A program made the translations under genes and the position numbers. A stretch of DNA of 64,000 nt from Phocaeicola coprocola DSM 17136 (lineage in GTDB: Bacteria > Bacteroidota > Bacteroidia > Bacteroidales > Bacteroidaceae). Shown here one piece after another: positions 46,418-54,604 of this stretch; the stretch's first letter is position 1; every line of letters starts with the position of its first letter. The DNA lies in assembly GCF_000154845.1 (NCBI RefSeq), contig NZ_DS981509.1, positions 1-64,000 on the forward strand, given 5' to 3'. The notes beneath the pieces are model-generated. The model was not told the DNA's origin and did not search any database. It saw only the letters and a program-made list of their open reading frames with translations.

Positions 46418-46711
46418 ATGACGGAAGAAGACAAAAAGCTATTGAATACTTTCGAAGGGAAACTGAGGCATTTTATGTATTTATATGAAGAACAACAAAA
46501 AGAAAATGCATCTCTCCGTCAACTTCTTGCTGAAAAAGAAGTTGAAATAGCCGAACTTCAAAATAGCCGAAAAGAATTGGAAGCCATGTATACCAATTTA
46601 AAAACAGCTCGCATAATCAGTATCAACGACAATGAACTCCGAGATACCAAACAACGATTGGCGAAGCTTGTGCGTGAAGTCGACAAATGTATCGCTTTGC
46701 TGAATGAATAA
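46418..46711 (+). CDS. Small coiled-coil protein upstream of zapA
   Basis: 97 residues, nearly all heptad-patterned helix (LLNTFEGKLRHFMYLYEEQ, then ENASLRQLLAEKEVEIAELQNS), and strongly charged, with no signal or membrane segment. It resembles ZapB-type division coiled coils in size and composition, but I cannot claim homology. It is followed 19 nt later by zapA, and the two share one promoter, so a role at the division ring is a fair inference. A longer reading from 46370 is ruled out by the promoter position. Confidence 0.75.
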   Translation: MTEEDKKLLNTFEGKLRHFMYLYEEQQKENASLRQLLAEKEVEIAELQNSRKELEAMYTNLKTARIISINDNELRDTKQRLAKLVREVDKCIALLNE

Positions 46712-46730
46712 TTAAAACGGTGAAAAGAGC

Positions 46731-47030
46731 ATGACGGACGACCAAATGAAAATACATCTGCTGATTGACAACGAACGATATCCGCTCATCATTAAACGTG
46801 AAGAGGAACAACTATATCGGGATGCAGCCAAACAGATTGATTATAAACTAAACAAATACCGCAATAAGTTCCCTAATTTCAATACTGAGAAGTATTGGGT
46901 TATGACAGCCCTGGAGCTGGCTTTTGAAAATATGTCTATGAAAGACCGTAATGATACCACGCCTTATCTGGAAAAGCTGAAACAACTGGAACAAGATATA
47001 GACGAGTGTATCGGTAAAAAGAGTGAGTAA
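46731..47030 (+). CDS. zapA: Cell division protein ZapA
   Basis: 99 residues, typical for ZapA. The N-terminal beta part (MKIHLLIDNERYPLIIKREEE) leads into YRDAAKQIDYKLNKYRNKFP and a long C-terminal coiled coil (TALELAFENMSMKDR). ZapA forms dimers and tetramers that bundle FtsZ filaments at mid-cell. The gene order coiled coil, zapA, rny is informative, although a hairpin with a T run lies between zapA and rny. Confidence 0.88.
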   Translation: MTDDQMKIHLLIDNERYPLIIKREEEQLYRDAAKQIDYKLNKYRNKFPNFNTEKYWVMTALELAFENMSMKDRNDTTPYLEKLKQLEQDIDECIGKKSE

Positions 47031-47062
47031 GCGTTTAGTAAACGAAAGATAGAAAACATTTG

Positions 47063-47115
47063 CGCACAAGCTTGACGTCAGGAAAACAACCTGACAGAAA
47101 GTTTGTGCGTTTTTT
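47063..47115 (+). terminator. Branched hairpin with T run between zapA and rny
   Basis: Outer stem CGCACAA (47063-47069)/TTTGTGCG (47102-47109), inner stem GTCAGG/CCTGAC around AAAACAA, then six T's. It can terminate zapA transcripts. The rny start codon lies 24 nt beyond. Confidence 0.75.
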
Positions 47116-47138
47116 ATTTATATTTTAAACTACTTATA

Positions 47139-48674
47139 ATGTTGACATTAGTAATATTAACGGTTATCGCCTTTCTGATTGGAGGGGCACTTTCATATTG
47201 CTTTTTCAAGTATGGCTTGAAAGCGCGATATGATAAAATTATAAAGGAAGCGGAAACAGAAGCTGAGGTTATAAAGAAAAACAAACTTCTGGAAGTAAAA
47301 GAGAAATTCCTGAATAAAAAGGCTGATCTGGAAAAGGAAGTTGCTCTTCGTAATCAAAAAATTCAACAGGCAGAAAACAAGCTGAAACAGCGCGAAATGG
47401 TGCTGAACCAGAAAAATGAAGAGTTGCAGCGTAAACGCAACGAGAATGAAGCCATCAAGGAAAATCTGGACGCACAGCTGGTTATCATTGAAAAGAAGAA
47501 GGAAGAATTAGATCAGTTACAATCACAGGAACGTGAGAAACTGGAAGCACTTTCAGGACTTTCTGCTGAAGAAGCAAAGGAACGTCTGGTAGAATCGTTG
47601 AAGGAAGAAGCCAAAACTCAGGCTCAATCTTACATCAATGACATTATGGATGATGCTAAGCTTACAGCAAACCGTGAAGCTAAACGCATCGTTATCCAAT
47701 CTATCCAGCGAGTTGCTACAGAAACTGCTATTGAAAACTCTGTAACGGTATTCCATATCGAATCAGATGAAATAAAAGGACGTATCATTGGTCGTGAAGG
47801 CCGTAACATCCGCGCGCTGGAAGCAGCAACCGGAGTAGAAATCGTTGTAGACGACACACCTGAAGCAATCGTATTGTCTGCATTCGACCCTGTCCGCCGT
47901 GAAATTGCACGTCTAGCCTTACATCAGTTGGTTACCGACGGACGTATTCATCCGGCACGCATCGAAGAAGTTGTTGCAAAAGTGCGTAAGCAAGTAGAAG
48001 ATGAAATCATCGAAACAGGTAAACGTACTACAATCGACTTGGGTATTCATGGCCTGCATCCTGAACTGATCCGTATCATCGGTAAGATGAAATATCGTTC
48101 TTCTTATGGACAGAATCTGTTGCAGCATGCACGCGAAACAGCCAACCTGTGTGCTGTCATGGCTTCGGAACTGGGACTTAATCCGAAAAAAGCTAAACGT
48201 GCCGGATTGTTGCACGATATAGGTAAAGTACCTGATGAAGAACCAGAATTGCCACACGCACTGCTTGGTATGAAGCTGGCTGAAAAATATAAGGAAAAAC
48301 CAGATATCTGCAATGCTATCGGAGCTCACCACGATGAAATAGAAATGACCAGCTTGCTGGCCCCTATCGTACAGGTATGTGATGCTATCTCTGGTGCACG
48401 TCCGGGAGCACGCCGCGAAATCGTAGAGGCTTACATCAAACGTTTGAACGATTTGGAACAGCTTGCAATGTCTTATCCGGGTGTTACAAAAACTTACGCT
48501 ATTCAGGCAGGTCGCGAGTTGCGCGTAATCGTCGGTGCAGACAAGATAGACGACAAACAAACAGAAAGCTTGTCTACTGAAATAGCTAAGAAGATTCAGG
48601 ATGAAATGACTTATCCGGGACAGGTTAAGATTACAGTTATCCGTGAAACTCGTGCGGTTAGCTTCGCAAAATAA
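47139..48674 (+). CDS. rny: Ribonuclease Y
   Basis: 511 residues from ATG 47139; an upstream ATG at 47103 falls inside the hairpin and is rejected. The domains are an N-terminal membrane helix ([21 protein letters not shown]), a long charged coiled coil (to about 190), a KH domain with [21 protein letters not shown], and an HD domain with [12 protein letters not shown] and GAHHDE. It is a membrane-bound endoribonuclease that starts mRNA decay. Its start lies just beyond a terminator-like hairpin, so expression may depend on readthrough. Confidence 0.95.
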   Translation: MLTLVILTVIAFLIGGALSYCFFKYGLKARYDKIIKEAETEAEVIKKNKLLEVKEKFLNKKADLEKEVALRNQKIQQAENKLKQREMVLNQKNEELQRKRNENEAIKENLDAQLVIIEKKKEELDQLQSQEREKLEALSGLSAEEAKERLVESLKEEAKTQAQSYINDIMDDAKLTANREAKRIVIQSIQRVATETAIENSVTVFHIESDEIKGRIIGREGRNIRALEAATGVEIVVDDTPEAIVLSAFDPVRREIARLALHQLVTDGRIHPARIEEVVAKVRKQVEDEIIETGKRTTIDLGIHGLHPELIRIIGKMKYRSSYGQNLLQHARETANLCAVMASELGLNPKKAKRAGLLHDIGKVPDEEPELPHALLGMKLAEKYKEKPDICNAIGAHHDEIEMTSLLAPIVQVCDAISGARPGARREIVEAYIKRLNDLEQLAMSYPGVTKTYAIQAGRELRVIVGADKIDDKQTESLSTEIAKKIQDEMTYPGQVKITVIRETRAVSFAK

Positions 48675-48701
48675 ACAGCAAATAACCGAAAATGAAAATA
48701 A

Positions 48702-48784
48702 ACTCCGGTTCTGTCAAACCGGAGTCGACAATAAAAACAAGTGCGGCAGCCTTCCTCTATTGGAAAGCTGCCGTACTTGTTTTT
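48702..48784 (+). terminator. Two tandem hairpins downstream of rny
   Basis: First, ACTCCGGTT (48702-48710) pairs with AACCGGAGT (48717-48725). Second, AAAAACAAGTGCGGCAGC (48733-48750) pairs with GCTGCCGTACTTGTTTTT (48767-48784), with one G-T mismatch. The second has flanking T's and is the stronger terminator. Confidence 0.8.
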
Positions 48785-48862
48785 GAGCTACCAAAAGCTG
48801 TTTTCTAATTTCATTTCTGCTCTGATTGGGAAAGATTGAAAACTACTTTTAAAATTTCAAAT

Positions 48863-48991
48863 ATGCTTTTTTTACTTTTATATCCTTTGCAAGAAAATAA
48901 GCACGTAAAAAAGGGAATGGTAGACATCCTACATGAAGGAAAGCTGGTATCAAAAACCCTCTTAATTTCCGACAAAGAACATCAGTATTGA
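48863..48991 (+). CDS. Possible 42-residue small protein
   Basis: ATG 48863 to TGA 48991 in the 344-bp gap between rny and the patatin gene. The product begins hydrophobic (MLFLLLYP) and continues basic and polar (NKHVKKGMVDILHEGKLV). No clear promoter or ribosome site is seen, and nothing is recognised. It may be a chance frame or a gene remnant; the rest of this gap holds only the tandem hairpins. Confidence 0.2.
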   Translation: MLFLLLYPLQENKHVKKGMVDILHEGKLVSKTLLISDKEHQY

Positions 48992-49018
48992 TACACTATA
49001 AAAAGCCTATACAGTTTT

Positions 49019-49864
49019 TTACAAGAACTGCCCCATGACTTTTTCTGCGCATGCATAACCTTCTTCATACAGACTGGTCAACTTCTTGATATCCTTCTCT
49101 ATACGGTTGACAACAACCCGTTGTTCGGGACGGATTGCAATGATCCGACCTTCATCCTCCATCCGTTCAATCATTTCCAACTGTTGATTATAAACCTGAC
49201 AACGCCGGCTTAACACAACGCGCAACCTTGGATAACGTGTATAAATAAACCGTGGTACCCGAATATCCTTCTCCGATTTACGATACCCTCTGTTCCGTGT
49301 CAATACGACGACATTGCGTTCATATCCCTGTTCTATGGCACGCAGTACAGGTATCGAATCGACTATTCCTCCGTCCAACATCGGACGTCCGTCGACATAC
49401 GTAATGGGACAAACATAAGGCAAGCTGCTCGAAGCTTTTGCTATCGCCAGCAGGCGCTCTTTATCTTTCTTTTCTTCCAGGTAACAGGGACGTCCTGTCA
49501 CACAGTTTGTTGTAACCATTTCAAACCGTGCCGGATTTTCATAATATGCCTGATAGTCGTACGGAAGCAATTCTTCTGGAAAAATCTCGTACAATAGTTT
49601 TTGGTCTAGTATGCTATGCTGATACCACAAATACTTCAACCCGATATAATGATACTTTGCCATCATATCGATATTGCTATATTTGGCACGTCCACGCTGA
49701 TGCGACATGTAAGAAAGTCCGTTACATGCTCCAGCCGAAACACCGATACCATATGGAAACTCGATATGATGATCCATGAAATAGTCTAATACTCCGCAGG
49801 TAAAAACCCCACGCATGCCTCCTCCTTCAAGAACAAGGCCCATATTCTTCAAATCTAGTTTCAT
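49019..49864 (-). CDS. Patatin-like phospholipase
   Basis: 281 residues from ATG 49864 (MKLDLKNMGLVLEGGG); the longer start at 49897 precedes the -7 box and is rejected. Motifs: oxyanion hole GGGMRG at 14-19, nucleophile elbow GVSAG with Ser43, and DGG with Asp164 (PMLDGGIVDS), which complete the Ser-Asp dyad. The closest bacterial layout is E. coli YjjU/RssA. There is no signal peptide, so it is probably cytoplasmic or membrane-peripheral, hydrolysing acyl esters of lipids. It is transcribed divergently from pepP. Confidence 0.9.
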   Translation of the reverse strand: MKLDLKNMGLVLEGGGMRGVFTCGVLDYFMDHHIEFPYGIGVSAGACNGLSYMSHQRGRAKYSNIDMMAKYHYIGLKYLWYQHSILDQKLLYEIFPEELLPYDYQAYYENPARFEMVTTNCVTGRPCYLEEKKDKERLLAIAKASSSLPYVCPITYVDGRPMLDGGIVDSIPVLRAIEQGYERNVVVLTRNRGYRKSEKDIRVPRFIYTRYPRLRVVLSRRCQVYNQQLEMIERMEDEGRIIAIRPEQRVVVNRIEKDIKKLTSLYEEGYACAEKVMGQFL

Positions 49865-49886
49865 AACATACAATAGTTTAGTTTCA

Positions 49887-49894
49887 CAAAGATA
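49887..49894 (-). promoter_or_regulatory. -7 element of the patatin gene
   Basis: TATCTTTG on the minus strand, 22 nt before ATG 49864. It fixes the start codon. Confidence 0.55.
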
Positions 49895-49938
49895 CATTTT
49901 TTAGGAAAATGGTTAGGACATAATTCAATTTAATTTCC

Positions 49939-49946
49939 TACTTTTG
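49939..49946 (+). promoter_or_regulatory. -7 element of the Xaa-Pro aminopeptidase gene
   Basis: TACTTTTG, 39 nt before the ATG at 49986. Confidence 0.5.
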
Positions 49947-49985
49947 CAACACTTATTACAATAATTTCACTTTAACAATTACAAT

Positions 49986-51380
49986 ATGTTCGAATCATCA
50001 GTATACCGCAATCGCCGTAAGGCACTTAGAGAGAAAGTCAGTAGTGGTATTATCCTGATACTGGGAAACAATGAAGCCCCTGCCAATTATCCCGATAATA
50101 CATATAAATTCCGTCAAGACAGCTCGTTCCTCTATTTCTTCGGACATTCACATCCCGGATATGCAGGAGTGCTGGACGTTGATGCTGAGGAAGATTATTT
50201 CTTCGGCGATGACGTAACGATGGACGACATTATCTGGATGGGTCCTCAGCCTAGTGTAAAGGAACTGGGAGAACGTGTAGGAGTGAAAAAAAGTTTTCCG
50301 TTTGCACGACTGAAAGAAGTAGTAGGAAAGGCCATATCACAACGACGCAAGATTCACTTCCTGCCTCCTTACCGCTACGACAACATGATGCTTCTGGAAG
50401 ATTTGACCGGAATCCGTGCTTCCATGACCAGACAACATGCTTCATTGGAGCTGATAAAGGCTGTAGTAAGCCTGCGCTCAGTAAAAGAAGCATGCGAAAT
50501 TGAGGAAATAGATAAAGCCTGCAACATCGGTTACGAAATGCATACGGCTGCCATGCGCCTGTGCAAACCGGGAGTTTCGGAACAATATATTGCCGGCATA
50601 CTGGATGGTATTGCTGCATCATACGGAAATATGGTATCGTTTGCCACTATCCTTTCACAGAACGGACAGACACTTCACAATCATGACCACAGCCAGATTC
50701 TTCAGACAGGCCGTCTGATGCTGACTGATGCAGGTGCAGAAAGCGTTACCAACTACTGTTCCGACCATACCCGAACCATACCTGTAGGCGGTAAATTTAC
50801 TGACCGCCAACGTGACGTATACAGCATCGTACTGGCATGCCACGACCGTGCTTTGGAACTGGCTCGCCCGGGAGTTACTTACAAGTCTGTCCATCTGGAT
50901 GTCTGCAAGGTGCTGGCGCAGGGATTGAAAGATCTTGGATTGATGAAAGGCAATGTAGATGATGCCGTAGCAGCAGGAGCTCATGCGCTGTTCATGCCTC
51001 ACGGTCTGGGACATATGATGGGAATTGACGTTCACGACATGGAAGATTTAGGACAGTGCTACGTGGGTTACGACGATGAAACTCGTCCTTCCGATCAGTT
51101 CGGACTGGCTTCTTTGCGTATGGGACGTCGTTTGCAGGAAGGCTTTGTCATCACAGACGAACCGGGATGCTATTTCATTCCGGCACTGATCGACAAATGG
51201 AGAGCAGAAAATATTAATACTGAATACCTGAATTTCGATGCTATAGACAAGTTCAAGGATTTCGGTGGCATCCGTCTGGAAGATGATATTCTGATTACTC
51301 CGGAAGGTTCACGCTTTACTGGCGACAAGCGTATTCCTATTACCATCGAAGAAGTGGAAAAGATTATGAATGAACAATAA
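49986..51380 (+). CDS. pepP: Xaa-Pro aminopeptidase (M24B)
   Basis: 464 residues. An N-terminal creatinase-like domain (residues 1-170) is followed by the pita-bread fold. Metal ligands are visible in DAGAESVTNYCSDHTRT (two Asp), PHGLGHMMGIDVHD (His), DEPGCYF (Glu) and GGIRLEDDILIT (Glu). It removes N-terminal residues linked to proline. There is no signal peptide, so it is cytoplasmic. The C1 peptidase gene starts 37 nt downstream and is probably cotranscribed, making a small peptide-degradation unit. Confidence 0.95.
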   Translation: MFESSVYRNRRKALREKVSSGIILILGNNEAPANYPDNTYKFRQDSSFLYFFGHSHPGYAGVLDVDAEEDYFFGDDVTMDDIIWMGPQPSVKELGERVGVKKSFPFARLKEVVGKAISQRRKIHFLPPYRYDNMMLLEDLTGIRASMTRQHASLELIKAVVSLRSVKEACEIEEIDKACNIGYEMHTAAMRLCKPGVSEQYIAGILDGIAASYGNMVSFATILSQNGQTLHNHDHSQILQTGRLMLTDAGAESVTNYCSDHTRTIPVGGKFTDRQRDVYSIVLACHDRALELARPGVTYKSVHLDVCKVLAQGLKDLGLMKGNVDDAVAAGAHALFMPHGLGHMMGIDVHDMEDLGQCYVGYDDETRPSDQFGLASLRMGRRLQEGFVITDEPGCYFIPALIDKWRAENINTEYLNFDAIDKFKDFGGIRLEDDILITPEGSRFTGDKRIPITIEEVEKIMNEQ

Positions 51381-51417
51381 TAAATAAACAAATAATAATT
51401 TAACCCTAAAAGAAACA

Positions 51418-52614
51418 ATGAATAAACTTGTTGCGATTTTAGCTTTGGGTGTATGCTTCAGCAATGTATATGCTAAAGGCCCCAAAAAGAACAAAGCTGA
51501 AGAAGAAGGCTTTGTGTTTACAACTGTAAAGGAAAACCCTATCACTTCTATCAAAGACCAAAACCAGTCAAGCACTTGCTGGTCGTTCTCAACACTGGGA
51601 TTCCTCGAAGCAGAACTGTTGCGTGCAGGAAAGGGAGAATTCGATTTGTCTGAAATGTTTGTTGTACACAAAACAATGGAAGACCGTGCTGTAAACTATG
51701 TACGCTATCACGGTGACGCTTCTTTCTCTCCGGGTGGAAGCTTCGAAGATATCGTAGTTTGCTACGAAAAATATGGTATGGTTCCTCAGGAAGCTATGCC
51801 GGGTATCATGTACGGCGATTCACTTCCTAACCATAACGAACTGGATGCTGTAGCTTCAGGTTATATGAACGCTATCGCTAAAGGCGGATTGAAAAAGCTG
51901 TCTCCGGTTTGGAAAAACGGTATCAAGTCTATTTATGACACATACTTGGGAGAATGCCCGAAAGAATTTACTTACAAAGGTAAGACTTATACTCCGAGAA
52001 CATTTGCCGATGAAGTATTGGGTCTGAACATGGACGACTATGTTTCACTGACATCTTACTCTCATCATCCGTTCTACACTCAGTTCAATATCGAAGTACA
52101 AGACAACTGGCGTAATGCACTTTCGTACAACTTGCCTATCGACGAACTGATGTCTGTTATGGAAAATGCAATCAACACCGGCTATACTTTCGCATGGGGT
52201 GCTGATGTAAGTGAACAAGGCTTTACTCGTGATGGTGTAGCTGTATGTCCGGATGCAGAAAAAGGCGCTGAACTGACAGGCTCTGATATGGCACGTTGGT
52301 TAGGTATGAGCCAGGCAGACAAACGTAAAGAACTGACAAGCAAACCACTTCCTGAAATCACTGTAACTCAGGAAATGCGTCAGGAAGCTTTCGACAACTG
52401 GGAAACTACCGATGACCACGGAATGGTTATCTACGGTATTGCAAAAGACCAGAACGGAAAAGAATACTTCATGGTAAAAAATTCATGGGGAACTGAAGGC
52501 AAGTACAAAGGTATCTGGTATGCATCAAAAGCATTTGCTGCTTACAAGACTATGAATATTTTGGTAAACAAGCATGCCATTCCTGCTGACATAGCTAAAA
52601 AATTGGGATTATAA
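51418..52614 (+). CDS. C1 family papain-like aminopeptidase (bleomycin hydrolase type), secreted
   Basis: 398 residues with a signal peptide (MNKLVAILALGVCFSNVYA). Catalytic Cys54 lies in QSSTCWSFSTL, His334 in DDHGMVIYG and Asn355 in KNSWG: the papain triad in the C1B (PepC/bleomycin hydrolase) order. An insertion of about 200 residues (about 90-330) between Cys and His is typical of this branch. Most relatives are cytosolic hexamers; the secretion signal here points to a periplasmic or exported form, common in Bacteroidota. A strong terminator follows. Confidence 0.92.
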   Translation: MNKLVAILALGVCFSNVYAKGPKKNKAEEEGFVFTTVKENPITSIKDQNQSSTCWSFSTLGFLEAELLRAGKGEFDLSEMFVVHKTMEDRAVNYVRYHGDASFSPGGSFEDIVVCYEKYGMVPQEAMPGIMYGDSLPNHNELDAVASGYMNAIAKGGLKKLSPVWKNGIKSIYDTYLGECPKEFTYKGKTYTPRTFADEVLGLNMDDYVSLTSYSHHPFYTQFNIEVQDNWRNALSYNLPIDELMSVMENAINTGYTFAWGADVSEQGFTRDGVAVCPDAEKGAELTGSDMARWLGMSQADKRKELTSKPLPEITVTQEMRQEAFDNWETTDDHGMVIYGIAKDQNGKEYFMVKNSWGTEGKYKGIWYASKAFAAYKTMNILVNKHAIPADIAKKLGL

Positions 52615-52647
52615 TTAGTTAATATAGACCAATTATAAATAATTAAG

Positions 52648-52689
52648 CGGCTAATCTCCGAAAATAAATAGGAGATTAGCCGTTTTTTT
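52648..52689 (+). terminator. Terminator of the C1 peptidase gene
   Basis: A 12-bp perfect stem (CGGCTAATCTCC at 52648-52659, GGAGATTAGCCG at 52671-52682) plus seven T's. Confidence 0.9.
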
Positions 52690-52783
52690 CTTTCTTTTTT
52701 TCTAATTTTACAGATTGAATAACTAGGGTAAAAAAGCTTTTTGCCCGTGTCTGAAAAAGAAAAGAAAGAAAAAATATATATAA

Positions 52784-54502
52784 ATGAATTACAAATGGAA
52801 TTATCAACCTCCGACACTAGAACAGCGGGAAGCAGCTAGAGCACTGGCTAAAGATATAGGAATCAGCCCTATATTATGCCGGCTTCTCTTGGAAAGAGGA
52901 ATAACCTCTACTGCCGAGGCCAAACAATTTTTCCGCCCTCAGCTCAACGAACTGCATGATCCGTTCCTTATGAAGGACATGAGCATTGCAGTAGAACGAC
53001 TGAACAAGGCTATGGGACGGAAAGAACGTATCATGGTGTATGGAGATTACGATGTAGACGGTACTACAGCAGTCGCATTGGTTTATAAATTCCTTCAACA
53101 GTTCTATTCGAACATCGACTACTACATCCCCGACCGTTACAACGAAGGGTATGGAGTATCGAAGAAGGGAGTGGATTATGCTGCCGAAACAGGCGTAAAG
53201 CTTATTATTGTATTAGACTGCGGTATCAAAGCCGTGGAAGAGATTACGTATGCCAAGGAAAAAGGCATCGACTTTATTATTTGCGACCATCATGTACCAG
53301 ATGATGTGTTGCCGCCTGCTGTTGCCATATTGAACCCTAAGCGGTTTGATTCAACTTATCCGTACGATCACCTCTCAGGATGCGGTGTCGGATTTAAGTT
53401 CATGCAGGCTTTTGCCATCAATAATGGAATCGAGTTTCATCAGCTCACCCCACTGCTCGATTTGGTTGCAGTAAGTATCGCCTCGGACATCGTACCTATA
53501 ATGGGAGAAAACCGCGTGCTTGCCTATCATGGGCTGCGTCAACTCAATTCTAATCCCAGTATCGGGCTGAAAGCCATCATCGATGTTTGTGGTTTGTCCG
53601 AACGGGAAATCACGATGAGCGATATTGTCTTTAAAATAGGTCCCCGCATCAATGCATCCGGACGCATACAAAACGGGAAGAAGGCAGTCGATTTGCTGAT
53701 TGAGAAAGACTTTCAGGCAGCACTCGAAAAGAGTAACCAGATAAACCAGTTCAATGAAACTCGCAAAGACCTGGACAAAAGCATGACCGAAGAAGCGAAT
53801 AAGATTGTAGATCATCTGGAGAAACTGTCTGAACGCCGCTCCATCGTCATCTACAATGAAGCTTGGCACAAAGGAGTTATCGGTATCGTAGCTTCCCGAT
53901 TGACGGAAATCTATTACCGTCCGGCTGTCGTTCTGACGCGTACAGATAATCTGGCAACAGGTTCTGCACGATCGGTTTCAGGCTTCGATGTGTATAAAGC
54001 AATCGAACATTGCCGTGACTTGCTGGAAAACTTCGGAGGACATACGTATGCTGCGGGACTTTCCATGAAGATTGAGAACGTACCGGAGTTTACACGACGC
54101 TTCGAGCAATATGTAACCGATCATATCTTGCCGGAACAGACCAGTGCGACGATAGACATCGATGCCCAACTGGATTTCCGCGACATCACACCGAAGTTTT
54201 TCTTCGATTTGAAGAAGTTTAATCCCTTCGGTCCGGATAATCCGAAACCCGTCTTCTCAACGCTGAATGTTTACGACTATGGAACAAGCAAGGTGGTGGG
54301 ACGCGATCAGGAACACATCAAGCTGGAACTGGTGGACAACAAATCGAATAACGTGATGAACGGCATCGCTTTCGGACAAAGTTCGCAAGCACGCTACATC
54401 AAGACCAAGCAATCGTTCAATATCTGTTATACGATTGAAGAAAATACGCACAAACGTGGAGAAATCCAATTACAGATAGAAGACATAAAACCTTCTTTCT
54501 AA
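52784..54502 (+). CDS. recJ: Single-stranded-DNA-specific exonuclease RecJ
   Basis: 572 residues, a DHH-family nuclease. Mn2+-binding motifs appear in order: VYGDYDVDGTTA (motif I), VLDCGIK (II), CDHHVPDD (III, the DHH) and a DIVPIMGENR region (IV). The DHHA1 domain contains GIVASRLTE and GGHTYAAGLSM, and an OB-fold follows. It degrades 5' ends of single-stranded DNA in RecF-pathway recombination and repair. It is next to recQ, its usual functional partner helicase, in the same orientation. Confidence 0.95.
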   Translation: MNYKWNYQPPTLEQREAARALAKDIGISPILCRLLLERGITSTAEAKQFFRPQLNELHDPFLMKDMSIAVERLNKAMGRKERIMVYGDYDVDGTTAVALVYKFLQQFYSNIDYYIPDRYNEGYGVSKKGVDYAAETGVKLIIVLDCGIKAVEEITYAKEKGIDFIICDHHVPDDVLPPAVAILNPKRFDSTYPYDHLSGCGVGFKFMQAFAINNGIEFHQLTPLLDLVAVSIASDIVPIMGENRVLAYHGLRQLNSNPSIGLKAIIDVCGLSEREITMSDIVFKIGPRINASGRIQNGKKAVDLLIEKDFQAALEKSNQINQFNETRKDLDKSMTEEANKIVDHLEKLSERRSIVIYNEAWHKGVIGIVASRLTEIYYRPAVVLTRTDNLATGSARSVSGFDVYKAIEHCRDLLENFGGHTYAAGLSMKIENVPEFTRRFEQYVTDHILPEQTSATIDIDAQLDFRDITPKFFFDLKKFNPFGPDNPKPVFSTLNVYDYGTSKVVGRDQEHIKLELVDNKSNNVMNGIAFGQSSQARYIKTKQSFNICYTIEENTHKRGEIQLQIEDIKPSF

Positions 54503-54510
54503 ACAATACA

Positions 54511-54564
54511 TAATGATGAATGAAGAACGGAAACTGATGCAGTAAGTTCTTTCATTCATCATTA
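54511..54564 (+). other. 14-bp inverted repeat between recJ and recQ
   Basis: TAATGATGAATGAA (54511-54524) pairs with TTCATTCATCATTA (54551-54564), extended by GAAC/GTTC after a bulge. There is no T run. It could be a processing or attenuation hairpin that separates recJ from recQ expression. Confidence 0.5.
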
Positions 54565-54604
54565 TTCTTTCAAGACTTTCATTTATAACTTCTCATTCAA
54601 CACC

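Noticed and set aside
47031-47138. 6S RNA gene downstream of zapA, as in Enterobacteria
   Set aside because: The gap is only 108 nt and is filled by a terminator-like hairpin. It lacks the ~180-nt open-bubble structure of 6S RNA.
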